DNA of 64,000 nt from JADJEI01 sp035328465 (GCA_035328465.1 DAOLIQ010000004.1:1-64000); one strand, 5' to 3'; shown: positions 7,949-17,339, counted from the first letter of the stretch. Translations and numbers: made by a program. Notes: generated by a model from the sequence alone, not told the origin.

Positions 7949-9973
7949 ATGAAGTTAAAATTTAAACTGCGTCCAAGCGTCGTTGTTTCCATAACAGCAA
8001 TCATTGGAATTGTGATGATTGCCTCCGCTTATATTGAACTTCAGGAAAGCAAAAAGGAAATCTTTCAACTATTATTTGAGCACTCCTCATCGCTTTTAGA
8101 AACCATTGTACAAAGCAGTAAGAATGCACTGAATTCAGGCGGGGAAATAGAAACTCTGCTTACTGAAAAACTGCTCGATAATGCAAGATTAATAAAGCAA
8201 CTTGACAACCTTAATCTGCTTACAAATGAAAAACTGAGAGAACTTGCTTCGACAAACAATCTTTTCCGAATAAATGTTTTTGATAAAAGGGGCACTAGAG
8301 TTATGACCAACAGAGTCCCCGAGCCTGATCATCCTCATGGAGAGTTTAATGTTAATCGTTTCGATGAACTTGAACCTATTCTATCCGGGCGGCAAAGTGA
8401 ATTGATAATCGGAATTAAAAATGCGGAATATACAGATGGACAGCGGTTTGCAGTTGCCGTAAAGAGAACAAAAGGTGGGGTTATTGTTATAAATCTTGAT
8501 GCTAAAGATTTTCTTGAATTCAGAAAAAAAATTGGTATCGGTAAAATTGTTCGGGATATTTCTGAGAACCATGGGATCGAATACATTGTGCTTCAAGATA
8601 GCCTTGGAATACTTGCAGCCAGCACAGGCGTTGATTCAATTTCTTCTGTTGATGTGGACATGTTTATTGCACAATCTCTTAAAAGTGATTCTGTAAGGGC
8701 TCGTGTGATAAAGTATAACAAAAAAAATATTTATGAAGTTGCTAAACGATTGGTCATTGACGGCGACACAATTGGAATCTTTCGTTTGGGAATTGATATG
8801 GAAGACATCGAACGAGTCGAACAAAGGATGATCAGACGATTGGTAATTATTTCTCTAATACTAATTGCTATTTCAGTAATTGTTTTGAGTATAATTTTTA
8901 CTTCACAAACTCTCAAAGCTGTTTCAACTGAATTTGATAAATTCAAAACTACCGCTTCATCCGTGCTGGAAAATATGGGCGATGCAGTGGTTGTAATAGA
9001 CAATAATGATAAAATTACTTTGTTCAATAAATCCGCTGAAAAATTATTCGATAAATCTTCCTCTGATGTTATTGGTTACAAGATTTCGGATTTACTTGGA
9101 GAAAATTATCAATTAATTCAAAATAATATTATCTCCTCGACGTATTCCCCAATTTATTTTGAACAGATACTGACGATCTCTTCCCAAATTAAACACCTAT
9201 CTTTTAATATTACTAAAAATAAATCAAGCAAGGACTCGACCGATAATTTTACCATAGTAATAAAAGATTTGACATCAATTAAAAAACTCGAAGAACAAGC
9301 CAAGCGAAACGAAAAACTTTCTGCAATGGGGGAACTCGCATCGGGTGTCGCTCACGAAATACGGAATCCGATTAATGCAATAGCGATGATTGCCCAAAGG
9401 TTGAATAAGGAATTTTCCCCCGCCTCTAATGCAGATGAATATCATAAAATCAATCAATTGCTTAAATCGGAGGTTGATCGCATAAATAAAATAATTACTC
9501 AATTTCTTAATTATGCGCGGCCGGTTGATATCCGGAAAAGCGAAATTGATGCGAAAATTTTTATTGGTGATTTGTTCTCTCTATTTCAAAATCAAGCAAA
9601 AGTCAAAAACATAAATTTTCTTAGCGGAATAACCGACTCATTTATGTTTAATATTGATGCTGAGTTATTGAAGCAAGCGTTGATTAATATTTTACAGAAT
9701 GCCTTCGATGCAACCGAACAAAACGGCACTATCAAAGTTGAATGTTATAAAGAGAATACCAATGCTATTATAATAATTTCAGATACAGGTAAAGGCATCT
9801 CCGAAATCAATCTAAAAAAAATATTTGATCTTTATTTTACAACTAAAAAAGATGGCAACGGTCTTGGCTTAAGTATTACACAAAAAATAATCTCACAACA
9901 CAATGGAAGCATTGAATTATCGAGCAAAGAAAATATTGGAACATCATTTAAAATCATCTTACCACTCTTATGA
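7949..9973 (+). CDS. NtrB-type membrane sensor histidine kinase with PAS domain
   Basis: 674 residues. A transmembrane helix (about 10-30) and a second one (about 294-318) enclose a periplasmic sensor domain of about 260 residues with no family I can name. A PAS domain follows (about 335-440, SVLENMGDAVVVIDNNDKIT), then HisKA with the H-box GELASGVAHEIRNPINAI (phospho-acceptor His about 469). The HATPase domain has its N-box INILQNAFDA and G-boxes DTGKGI and GNGLGLSI. Stop and start overlap as ATGA with the response regulator at 9970, so the two are translationally coupled and should form a cognate pair. It is divergent from the Asp-rich gene at 7114. The signal is unknown; the large extracytoplasmic domain and secreted neighbours suggest an envelope or external cue. 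Confidence 0.93.
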   Translation: MKLKFKLRPSVVVSITAIIGIVMIASAYIELQESKKEIFQLLFEHSSSLLETIVQSSKNALNSGGEIETLLTEKLLDNARLIKQLDNLNLLTNEKLRELASTNNLFRINVFDKRGTRVMTNRVPEPDHPHGEFNVNRFDELEPILSGRQSELIIGIKNAEYTDGQRFAVAVKRTKGGVIVINLDAKDFLEFRKKIGIGKIVRDISENHGIEYIVLQDSLGILAASTGVDSISSVDVDMFIAQSLKSDSVRARVIKYNKKNIYEVAKRLVIDGDTIGIFRLGIDMEDIERVEQRMIRRLVIISLILIAISVIVLSIIFTSQTLKAVSTEFDKFKTTASSVLENMGDAVVVIDNNDKITLFNKSAEKLFDKSSSDVIGYKISDLLGENYQLIQNNIISSTYSPIYFEQILTISSQIKHLSFNITKNKSSKDSTDNFTIVIKDLTSIKKLEEQAKRNEKLSAMGELASGVAHEIRNPINAIAMIAQRLNKEFSPASNADEYHKINQLLKSEVDRINKIITQFLNYARPVDIRKSEIDAKIFIGDLFSLFQNQAKVKNINFLSGITDSFMFNIDAELLKQALINILQNAFDATEQNGTIKVECYKENTNAIIIISDTGKGISEINLKKIFDLYFTTKKDGNGLGLSITQKIISQHNGSIELSSKENIGTSFKIILPLL

Positions 9974-11331
9974 AAAACTACAACATATTAATTATTGACG
10001 ACGAATCTATCCAACGGGAGATCTTAGCTGGTTATTTAAAGAAAAAAGGATATAAAATATTTTCTGCTTCATCCGGTGAAGAAGGAATAGCAATCGTAAA
10101 AAATAATTTGATTGACATTGTACTATCTGATTTTAAAATGCCTGACAAAACCGGATTTGAAGTTTTAGAAGAAATCAAGCTGTTAAATCCCGAAATTAAT
10201 TTTATAATGATTACCGCTTATGGAACTATTCAGAATGCAGTGCAGGCAATGAGGGCAGGCGCTTATGACTACCTTTCCAAGCCTGTTGATCTTGATGAAC
10301 TTGATCTTATGATGGAACGAATTTTTGAACATCAAAAATTAAAATCAGAAAACGTTTACTTAAAAACCCAACTTCAGGAAAAATATAAAATCTCTTCATT
10401 AATTTCTCACTCACCAAAAATGGAGGAAGTGATAAGCATTGCAGCGCGTGTTGCAGAGAGCAAAGCCACTGTACTAATCACGGGTGAAAATGGAACGGGA
10501 AAAGAAGTGCTGGCAAAAGCTATTCATTATATAAGCCCGAGGAAGGATGGTCCTTTTGTCCCTGTAAATATTCCAGCATTGTCCGAAAGCCTGCTCGAAA
10601 GTGAATTGTTCGGACATGAAAAAGGTGCGTTTACAGGTGCTGAAAAAATGAGAATTGGACGCTTTGAAACTGCAGATAAAGGGACGATTTTTTTAGATGA
10701 GATCGGAGATATTCCTATTTCAATTCAGGTTAAATTACTGCGGGTTTTACAAGAGCATCAGATAGAAAGGGTGGGTAGTACATCCCCTCTTGAAATTGAT
10801 GTTAGAATTATTGCAGCCACAAATCAAAATCTTGAGAAGAAAATACTTGATGGAACATTTCGGGAAGATCTTTTTTACAGACTTAATATCGTTGCCGTTA
10901 AAATTCCGCCGCTTCGGGATAGAAGAGAAGATATTCTTCCACTTGCAGAATATTTTATGGAGAAATATCGCCTCGAAAATAATAAGGAACGATTTGAACT
11001 TTCTAAAGAAGCGGCTGATGTTTTACTTAAGTATAACTATCCCGGAAATGTCCGAGAACTTGAAAACATTATTGAACGCGCCGTAGTACTAGCCCGTGGT
11101 AATTTTATTACTAAATCTGACCTGCCGGGAAATGTAAGAGGATTTATTCCTGAATTCGAATTGCCCCAACCTGGTTCGGGTGATCTAAACGAACAAGTCG
11201 AGGCGTTAGAAAAAAGATTGATTTTTGATGCACTAAAAGAAGTGAAAGGTAATCAGACAAAAGCCGGTAAACTGCTCGGAATTACTGAGAGGAATCTTCG
11301 CTATAAATTGAAGAAGTATAATATCAAATAA
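9970..11331 (+). CDS. NtrC-family sigma-54-dependent response regulator
   Basis: 453 residues. The receiver domain (1-120) has the acidic pocket IIDDE, phospho-acceptor Asp54 in LSDFKMP, and Lys in YDYLSKPV. The AAA+ domain (about 140-375) has Walker A GENGTGKE, the sigma-54 contact loop GAFTGA, Walker B GTIFLDEIGD and the arginine region FREDLFYRLN. A Fis-type helix-turn-helix closes the protein (NQTKAGKLLGITERNLRYKL). It activates transcription by remodelling sigma-54 RNA polymerase from upstream sites. The sigma-54-like promoters at 7743-7761 and 12931-12947 are the obvious local targets (inference). It overlaps the kinase gene by 4 nt. Confidence 0.95.
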   Translation: MKNYNILIIDDESIQREILAGYLKKKGYKIFSASSGEEGIAIVKNNLIDIVLSDFKMPDKTGFEVLEEIKLLNPEINFIMITAYGTIQNAVQAMRAGAYDYLSKPVDLDELDLMMERIFEHQKLKSENVYLKTQLQEKYKISSLISHSPKMEEVISIAARVAESKATVLITGENGTGKEVLAKAIHYISPRKDGPFVPVNIPALSESLLESELFGHEKGAFTGAEKMRIGRFETADKGTIFLDEIGDIPISIQVKLLRVLQEHQIERVGSTSPLEIDVRIIAATNQNLEKKILDGTFREDLFYRLNIVAVKIPPLRDRREDILPLAEYFMEKYRLENNKERFELSKEAADVLLKYNYPGNVRELENIIERAVVLARGNFITKSDLPGNVRGFIPEFELPQPGSGDLNEQVEALEKRLIFDALKEVKGNQTKAGKLLGITERNLRYKLKKYNIK

Positions 11332-11368
11332 ATTACCAGATGCATCAAAATTTATTTCTACCGGTTGA

Positions 11369-12472
11369 CTAAAAGCCCCATTCAATCGACAGTGAAAATA
11401 AATTATTATCGAAGTTATAGTAATAGTCGTTGGAATTATTTTTAATGTAATTCCAATTCAGCATCAAAGTGAGTCCGCTTATTATTGGAGATAGGTTAAA
11501 ATCAATCGATGAGCCGAATGAATATTTGTCGTCTTCACGCTGAATATTAAGATCTGTTCCGTCAGAAAGTGCAACAGGAAGACCTGGGAAATAGTTGGTC
11601 TCATAACTTATTTCAGCTTTAAATAAAATTGTTGGCGTAATTAATTGAGAAATTGCCGAACCAATTTCGTACCCTTCGCTGGCATAAATATCATTAAATA
11701 TTTCTTCTTCATATAAAACATAATCTCCGGATTCTGTAACTCTTGATCCATCACTAAATTTTTTTCTGTACGATAAAAACCCGGACAGCCCCGTACTTGG
11801 TGTAATAGGAAAACCTGCTTGAAAATAGAAGTTTAATTGAGAGCCTGAGTTCATTGAATTTTCTTCCGTCAAGGTTTCTAAATAATTTTTATTGTCAAAC
11901 TCAACACCACTAAGTAATGCAAGATTATTATCAAAATTAAAAGTACCTTTTAAGAAAATTTTATTTTCGAGATGTGAAAAAACGGGAAAACTTTTGTAAT
12001 CATTTTTATTAAAAATATATCCGCCAATAATTCTATTTGACTCATCAAGTGACTGACTGTAATTTGCGTAGAACGAAAGCTGGGTGAAATCGTAAATTGT
12101 GTAATCATCGCTGTTTTGACGTTGAGTATAATTTGCCCCGATGTTTAATGGATTCCCTTCCTCAGAAAAAAGGTAGGTTTCAACAATTCCAATTTTATGT
12201 GTAATAAAATTTTTGTCCTGATTTTCATTATAAAAACTGATCCCCCCTAAATAATAAAATTCAAGGTTGTTTTGCTCTGTTTCGATATCATAACCAACTG
12301 ATGGGGAAAAATAATTTACAAAATCAGAGACAGCAGTATAATTGTTAAAAATATTGTCATCATAATATGAATTGAGATAGGTTGATAAGGATAACTGTCC
12401 ATAACTATTGCCGATGGGCAAAAGCAATGATAGAAAGCATAATTTATAACTAATTAAAGATTTGAATTTCAT
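11369..12472 (-). CDS. Outer-membrane beta-barrel protein
   Basis: 367 residues. The N-terminal signal peptide ends near NSYGQ. The rest is alternating polar/aromatic strands rich in Tyr, Asn and Phe, and the chain ends ...LFSLSIEWGF, a terminal aromatic residue as in BAM-inserted barrels. No plug or TonB box is visible, so it looks like a simple porin-like barrel or a surface-anchoring barrel; the exact family is not recognised. It lies 40 bp downstream of the Asp-rich gene at 12513 on the same strand and has no space for its own promoter, so the two should be cotranscribed. It may be the exit or anchor for the Asp-rich protein (inference). Confidence 0.75.
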   Translation of the reverse strand: MKFKSLISYKLCFLSLLLPIGNSYGQLSLSTYLNSYYDDNIFNNYTAVSDFVNYFSPSVGYDIETEQNNLEFYYLGGISFYNENQDKNFITHKIGIVETYLFSEEGNPLNIGANYTQRQNSDDYTIYDFTQLSFYANYSQSLDESNRIIGGYIFNKNDYKSFPVFSHLENKIFLKGTFNFDNNLALLSGVEFDNKNYLETLTEENSMNSGSQLNFYFQAGFPITPSTGLSGFLSYRKKFSDGSRVTESGDYVLYEEEIFNDIYASEGYEIGSAISQLITPTILFKAEISYETNYFPGLPVALSDGTDLNIQREDDKYSFGSSIDFNLSPIISGLTLMLNWNYIKNNSNDYYYNFDNNLFSLSIEWGF

Positions 12473-12512
12473 TTTAAAATAATTTTACGGATTTGCGCTA
12501 ATTAAAAATCTT

Positions 12513-12908
12513 TCACCCACCCTGACCCTGCCCGTTGTTATTGTTGTTGCCGCTGCCACCGTGTCCGCTTTGTTTATTTTGATATCTTTTCCTAATTTTT
12601 GAAAAGCTCATCCCTGAAACGCGATTATCATTTATCCCATCACCATCCTTATCAACAAACACATCTTTCTTCCTTTTATATTTATCAGAATTAATAGATT
12701 GATCGGTATGACCAAATTGATTTTTGTTTTGAACTTCGATTCTGTTTCCATTTTTGAATTGAAGCGAGTCGGATGATTGATTTTTTAATTTAACTTGAAC
12801 TTGATCATGAACTTGAACTTTGCTTTTAACCTTCAAGCTGTCATCAACCTGCGCAGTTAAATAACCGGCAGAAAGAAATATTAGCGATATGATAATTATA
12901 TTTTTCAT
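12513..12908 (-). CDS. Secreted Asp/Asn/Gly-rich protein, paralogue of the 7114 product
   Basis: 131 residues with a signal peptide (MKNIIIISLIFLSAGYLTAQ). The mature part repeats the plan of the 7114 protein: an alternating Val/Gln/Lys segment (KVQVHDQVQVKLKNQ), one calcium-type loop VFVDKDGDGINDN, and a low-complexity Gly/Asn/Gln tail (GGSGNNNNNGQGQGG). It has one loop against four in the paralogue and no cysteine. It is the first gene of a probable operon with the beta-barrel at 11369, and a sigma-54-like promoter lies 24-40 bp upstream. The start ATG has no clear ribosome site, and the predicted leader would be only about 12 nt. The function is unknown. Confidence 0.75.
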   Translation of the reverse strand: MKNIIIISLIFLSAGYLTAQVDDSLKVKSKVQVHDQVQVKLKNQSSDSLQFKNGNRIEVQNKNQFGHTDQSINSDKYKRKKDVFVDKDGDGINDNRVSGMSFSKIRKRYQNKQSGHGGSGNNNNNGQGQGG

Positions 12909-12930
12909 TTACTGTTTTAAATGAATTAAA

Positions 12931-12947
12931 GCCAAACACTATGCCAG
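12931..12947 (-). promoter_or_regulatory. Sigma-54-like promoter of the 12513-11369 operon
   Basis: On the minus strand CTGGCATAGTGTTTGG has GG-N10-GG spacing, with -24 GG at 12945/12944 and -12 GG at 12933/12932. It shares the pattern YTGGCAYAGYRWTTGG with the promoter at 7743-7761. It deviates from the sigma-54 consensus at the -12 C, as the other site does. The predicted start is near 12920. Confidence 0.5.
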
Positions 12948-13017
12948 TGATTATTATTCAATTATTCAATATTTTTTTAATTATTAGGAAGGAAAGGGCG
13001 AACAAGAAACAGAATAC

Positions 13018-13031
13018 CGACTATAAAGTCG
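13018..13031. promoter_or_regulatory. Palindrome CGACT-N4-AGTCG upstream of the second sigma-54-like promoter
   Basis: A perfect 5-bp dyad centred about 80 bp upstream of the -24 GG at 12944, nearly the same spacing as the dyad at 7831-7848. The half-site differs (CGACT versus TGACG). The palindrome also lies just 3' of the kinase stop at 13038, so it could be a weak transcript end instead. Confidence 0.3.
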
Positions 13032-13037
13032 AGAAAA

Positions 13038-14417
13038 TTAATATGGAAGAAATATAATAAAGCAAGTTCCAGGTCTTTCCGCAGAGCCAAGCGAGGAAGG
13101 ACTTTCGAAACTGATTGTGCCGTTGTGTTTATCAACGACTTCTTTCACAACCGACAATCCAAGCCCTACCCCTTCAAATGAATTTGTGGGAATGTTTGAT
13201 GCCCGATAAAATTGAGTAAATATTTTGTCCTTATCTTTTTGAGGGATACCGATTCCATTATCACAAATTTTTAGTAGTAATCCTTTGTCGTCGTCATTAA
13301 TAGAAACTACAATTAAACCTTCGCTTCCCACATACTTAACAGCATTGCCAATAAGATTAGAGATGGCAATTTCAATCAAGAATTTATCTCCGCTAAAATT
13401 TTTGAATCTGCTTCGATAATCATCAACAGTAATCGAGATATCTTTTTGCCGGGCTAATTCTACTTCGTTAGAAATTATTGAATCGACAACTTGCTTAATA
13501 TTAATTTCTTCTTTAACAATTTCGTCCTGAAGTTTCATTCTCGAAATTTTCAGAATGTTATTTGTAAGCCTGATAGCTTCATCGGTTCGAATTTTTGCTC
13601 GCTCAAGTTTTTCTTCAACTTTTTCATTCAACGGACCAACAAATTTTTGAAGTACGAGGTCAAGATAGGATTGAATTGCTGCGATTGGAGTTTTGATTTC
13701 GTGAATAATACCAACAATATATTTTTGCTTCTGAATTTCAGCAGCATTTAATTCATCGATAGTTTTATAAAGCTGCTGTTCTCTTTTGTAAAGCTGCTTT
13801 GCAATCCAATTTGCAATTAATACACTTGTAAAAATTACAAATGAAAAAATCATCGCAAACAGCAGCACATAATTTGATTGGTAAACGAGGTGGGTGCTTG
13901 CTAACCCGGAAATATGATAATGAGTAATTTGAGAATAGTACTCGAAATAAATTAAAAGAGAAAACGTTATGACAACCAACCCGGCGATTGAATAAATAAC
14001 AAACCCCGGAAGGATTAAACTTCCAATAACAATATGAAACACAGAAATGAAACAAATTGGTGTTTCTGCTCCACCGGTAAAACGAAAAAGAAATACCAGT
14101 GCTGTAAAATCAAAAAGCATTTGCAGCAAAGAGAGGTGTACCGGATTAAAGCCATAAGGTTGGGGTTTTAAATATCGCCTAACCCAGTGTAAGAAAATAT
14201 TATAGATTAAAATTGTTCCCGAAAGGATAAGCAATGCGTTATACTGAAAACTATTCAAATCAAACTGAAGTACAATTTGTACAAAGTTAATGAAGACAAG
14301 CAGCAAAAGCACTGCACCATAACGAAGTTTGATCAGCCAAAGATTGCGCCGGCGAATTGCTTGCCAGAATTCGTCATAATGATGCGTCCATTCAGGGACG
14401 AGATTACTTAATTTCAT
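13038..14417 (-). CDS. Orphan sensor histidine kinase with six transmembrane helices
   Basis: 459 residues from ATG 14417 (MKLSNLVPEW); an upstream in-frame TTG at 14477 adds 20 residues but has no ribosome site. Six hydrophobic helices lie between about residues 30 and 205 with short loops, so sensing should be within or at the membrane. Then come HisKA with IVGIIHEIKTPIAAIQSYLD (His about 239) and HATPase_c with its N-box ISNLIGNAVKYV and G-boxes CDNGIGIP and GVGLGLSVV. No response regulator gene is adjacent; the nearest is the NtrC-type gene at 9970. It is followed 130 bp later by the Asp-rich/barrel operon on the same strand, which may be cotranscribed by read-through. Cross-signalling to the NtrC-type regulator is possible but unproven. 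Confidence 0.88.
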   Translation of the reverse strand: MKLSNLVPEWTHHYDEFWQAIRRRNLWLIKLRYGAVLLLLVFINFVQIVLQFDLNSFQYNALLILSGTILIYNIFLHWVRRYLKPQPYGFNPVHLSLLQMLFDFTALVFLFRFTGGAETPICFISVFHIVIGSLILPGFVIYSIAGLVVITFSLLIYFEYYSQITHYHISGLASTHLVYQSNYVLLFAMIFSFVIFTSVLIANWIAKQLYKREQQLYKTIDELNAAEIQKQKYIVGIIHEIKTPIAAIQSYLDLVLQKFVGPLNEKVEEKLERAKIRTDEAIRLTNNILKISRMKLQDEIVKEEINIKQVVDSIISNEVELARQKDISITVDDYRSRFKNFSGDKFLIEIAISNLIGNAVKYVGSEGLIVVSINDDDKGLLLKICDNGIGIPQKDKDKIFTQFYRASNIPTNSFEGVGLGLSVVKEVVDKHNGTISFESPSSLGSAERPGTCFIIFLPY

Positions 14418-14650
14418 TTTATGCTTAATGAAAAAATATTTTTTTGTTAAACTACTGACATTTAGTTCTTCTATCAAATTAGCTTGGTTGTCTATTGAAA
14501 ATTATTAACGAATGTTTCAAGTTGAAATTGCAATTACTTCTTCTTACATTTTACTAAACAAAAAAACACCTTAAGACGATTTTCTTTCTTAAGCCTTAAG
14601 ATGTATGGACTAATTATTTTATTCAACAAACCCATACTGTCGAGGTTAAT

Positions 14651-15124
14651 ATGCCGCTTACAAAACTCAAAAAATATCTTGATGAAAATAAAATCAAGTA
14701 TATCATAATTTCTCATTCATCAGCTTACACAGCGCAGGAGATTGCTGCACGCGCACACATTCGTGGTAGAGAACTTGCTAAAACTGTTCTGCTAAAAATT
14801 GACGGGAAAATGGTGATGGCGGTTTTGCCTGCATCGTATAAAATAATTTTTGAGCAGCTTGCTAAAGAATTAAATACTTCCAATGTCAGACTTGCTTACG
14901 AACAGGAGTTTATGGATAAATTTCCTGATTGCGAAATAGGTGCGATGCCCCCTTTCGGCAATCTTTATGGAATGGAAGTATTCGTTGCGAAAAGTTTGAT
15001 GCAGGATGAAGAGATATCTTTTAATGCATGTTCACATACAGAACTAATTAAACTTTCGTTAAAAGATTTCGTATCGTTGGTGAAACCAAAAATAATTCAG
15101 TTCTCGGTTCAATCTAAAGTCTGA
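14651..15124 (+). CDS. YbaK/EbsC-family aminoacyl-tRNA deacylase
   Basis: 157 residues forming one YbaK-type editing domain that hydrolyses mischarged aminoacyl-tRNA in trans. Visible family features are the N-terminal helix TKLKKYLDENKIKY, the ELAKTVLLKIDGK strand with the conserved lysine near residue 45, VLPASYKI, and the glycine-rich EIGAMPPFGNLYGMEVFV near residues 96-113. The ATG follows GAGGTTAAT. The amino-acid specificity cannot be told from sequence. It is divergent from the orphan kinase and independent of it. Confidence 0.85.
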   Translation: MPLTKLKKYLDENKIKYIIISHSSAYTAQEIAARAHIRGRELAKTVLLKIDGKMVMAVLPASYKIIFEQLAKELNTSNVRLAYEQEFMDKFPDCEIGAMPPFGNLYGMEVFVAKSLMQDEEISFNACSHTELIKLSLKDFVSLVKPKIIQFSVQSKV

Positions 15125-15283
15125 ATGACTATCATTACTCACCAAGCTGCAAAAATTTTTTTAAATTATTCTATTGTCAGAATAATCCCCCCTAATTTTT
15201 ATTTACCGTTTATCAAATATCTTTGCTTAAATTTTCAGTAGTACTTTAATTTGTAATTAAAAATAACACCATTAAGGAGTCGT

Positions 15284-17320
15284 ATGAAAAATCGTTCATT
15301 ATTTTTTGCAATGTTCTTATCCATTGTATTGGTTGTACAAAACTTTGCACAAATAAGCGGTGAAAAAACAAAAACACTTGATCCGCAAAATATTGATTCA
15401 TCAGTTAAACCCGGAGATAATTTTTATGAATACGCTTCGGGCAATTGGTTGAAAAATAACCCCATTCCTGATGAATACAGCCGCTGGGGAAGTTTTGAAA
15501 TACTAACCGAAGAAAACTATAAAATCTTAAAACAAATTCTCGAAGAAGCATCAAAATCAAACTCACCGATAGGAAGCATTCAACAAAAAATCGGTGATTT
15601 TTATTTTGCCGGAATGGATACAGCTTCAATTGAAGCTTTAGGCATTAATGCTATTTCAAAATATTTAGAAAAGATTCAAAACATCAACTCGAAGGAAAAG
15701 TTAATAGAAATAATTTCAGAGATGCATGTGAATGGTCAAAATCCGTTATTCAATTTTTTCGCATCTGCAGACGCAAAAAACAGTTCGATGGTTATTTCAC
15801 AATTATTTCAGGGAGGGTTGGGGCTGCCGGATCGTGACTATTATTTAAAGGATGATGATCGTTCGAAAGAAATTAGAGCGAGATATTCATTGCACATTTC
15901 AAAAATGTTCAGCCTTTCCGAAAGTGATGAATCATCAGCCCTGAACGCTGCTGAGGTAATTATGAAAATTGAAACTCGTTTAGCGGAAAATTCAATGGAT
16001 CGAGTAGCGATGCGTGATCCAAATTTAACTTACAACAAAATGACTTTTGCTGATGTAAAAAATCTTGCCTCAGGATTTGATTGGGATTCTTATTTCAGCT
16101 TTGCAGGAGTTCATGATCCAGGTGATATTAATGTCGGGCAGCCGGATTTCTTCAAAGAAGTTGGAACGATGATGAATGAAATTCCTCTCGATGAGTGGAA
16201 AACTTATTTAAAATGGAATTTGCTGAGAGGAACTGCAAATCTATTAAGTAGTGATTTTGTGAACGAGAGATTTGAATTCACAGGGAAATTTCTGAATGGT
16301 CAAAAAGCAATGCAGCCGCGATGGAAGAGAATTCTTCAATCAACAAACTTTGCGCTTGGCGAAGCACTTGGAAAGCTGTTTGTCGAAAAAACTTTTCCGC
16401 CTGAAGCAAAACATAAAGCACTTCAAATAGTGAACAACCTTCTTGAGGCAATGGGGGAGAGAATTAATAATCTTGAATGGATGAGTGATGAGACAAAGAA
16501 ACAGGCGTTAATAAAATTGGATGCGTTTAATGTGAAAATCGGCTATCCAGATAAATGGAAAGATTATTCTGATTTGAATATTACTCGAAATTCTTTCGTT
16601 GAAAATATGATGCAAGCAAACCGATTTCAATTTAAAAAAGATATTGAAAAAATCGGCAAACCTGTTGATAAAAATGAATGGCTGATGAATCCACAAACTG
16701 TAAATGCCTATTATGAACCTACAAAGAATGAAATAGTTTTCCCCGCTGCAATTCTTCAACCTCCATTTTTTGATCCCGAAGCCGACGATGCTGTTAATTA
16801 CGGTGCAATGGGTGGAGTGATTGGTCACGAAGTGACTCACGGCTTTGATGATGAAGGGAAACAGTATGATGCTGAAGGCAATATCCGGAATTGGTGGACT
16901 GCAGAAGATGAGGCGAAATTTAATGAGCGCGCTCAAGTTATGATCAATCAGTACAATTCATTTATGCCGATTGACACTAACAGAATTAATGGTGCGCTTA
17001 CTCAAGGTGAGAACATTGCCGATCTTGGCGGATTGAATGTTGCTTTCACAGCATTTCAAAAAACTGATCAATTTAAAGAGAATAAATTGGTTGACGGATT
17101 TACACCCACCCAAAGATTTTTCCTGTCGTGGGCAAATGTTTGGAAAAATAATATTCGCGATCAGGCTTTGCTGCTTCGGCTCAAAACCGATCCCCACTCC
17201 CCTGGCAAATATCGCGTGCTGGGACCGCTGAGTAATATTCCCGAATTCTGGGAAGCATTTGATATAAAGCCAGGTGAACCGATGAGAAATGAAGGCGATA
17301 AGCTTGTAAAAATCTGGTAA
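15284..17320 (+). CDS. pepO: Exported M13 (neprilysin/PepO-type) zinc endopeptidase
   Basis: 678 residues with a signal peptide (MKNRSLFFAMFLSIVLVVQNFAQ). It has the M13 hallmarks: a DNFYEYASGNWLKNNPIP N-terminal motif, the substrate-binding NAYYEPTKNEIVFPA, zinc site GHEVTHGFDDEG near residue 513, the third ligand in ENIADLGGL near 577, and a C-terminal VLGPLSNIPEFWEAFDIKPG. Length and order are those of full family members, so it is presumably active on peptides in the periplasm. A strong TTAAGGAGTCGT ribosome site precedes the ATG. A shared bidirectional terminator lies between it and the convergent TerB-like gene. Confidence 0.95.
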   Translation: MKNRSLFFAMFLSIVLVVQNFAQISGEKTKTLDPQNIDSSVKPGDNFYEYASGNWLKNNPIPDEYSRWGSFEILTEENYKILKQILEEASKSNSPIGSIQQKIGDFYFAGMDTASIEALGINAISKYLEKIQNINSKEKLIEIISEMHVNGQNPLFNFFASADAKNSSMVISQLFQGGLGLPDRDYYLKDDDRSKEIRARYSLHISKMFSLSESDESSALNAAEVIMKIETRLAENSMDRVAMRDPNLTYNKMTFADVKNLASGFDWDSYFSFAGVHDPGDINVGQPDFFKEVGTMMNEIPLDEWKTYLKWNLLRGTANLLSSDFVNERFEFTGKFLNGQKAMQPRWKRILQSTNFALGEALGKLFVEKTFPPEAKHKALQIVNNLLEAMGERINNLEWMSDETKKQALIKLDAFNVKIGYPDKWKDYSDLNITRNSFVENMMQANRFQFKKDIEKIGKPVDKNEWLMNPQTVNAYYEPTKNEIVFPAAILQPPFFDPEADDAVNYGAMGGVIGHEVTHGFDDEGKQYDAEGNIRNWWTAEDEAKFNERAQVMINQYNSFMPIDTNRINGALTQGENIADLGGLNVAFTAFQKTDQFKENKLVDGFTPTQRFFLSWANVWKNNIRDQALLLRLKTDPHSPGKYRVLGPLSNIPEFWEAFDIKPGEPMRNEGDKLVKIW

Positions 17321-17339
17321 TTGACAGTTGTTTTAGTAT

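Noticed and set aside
14534..14716. Minus-strand frame opposite the YbaK-type gene start
   Set aside because: No ribosome site, Phe/Lys/Ile-rich translation and overlap with a confident gene.
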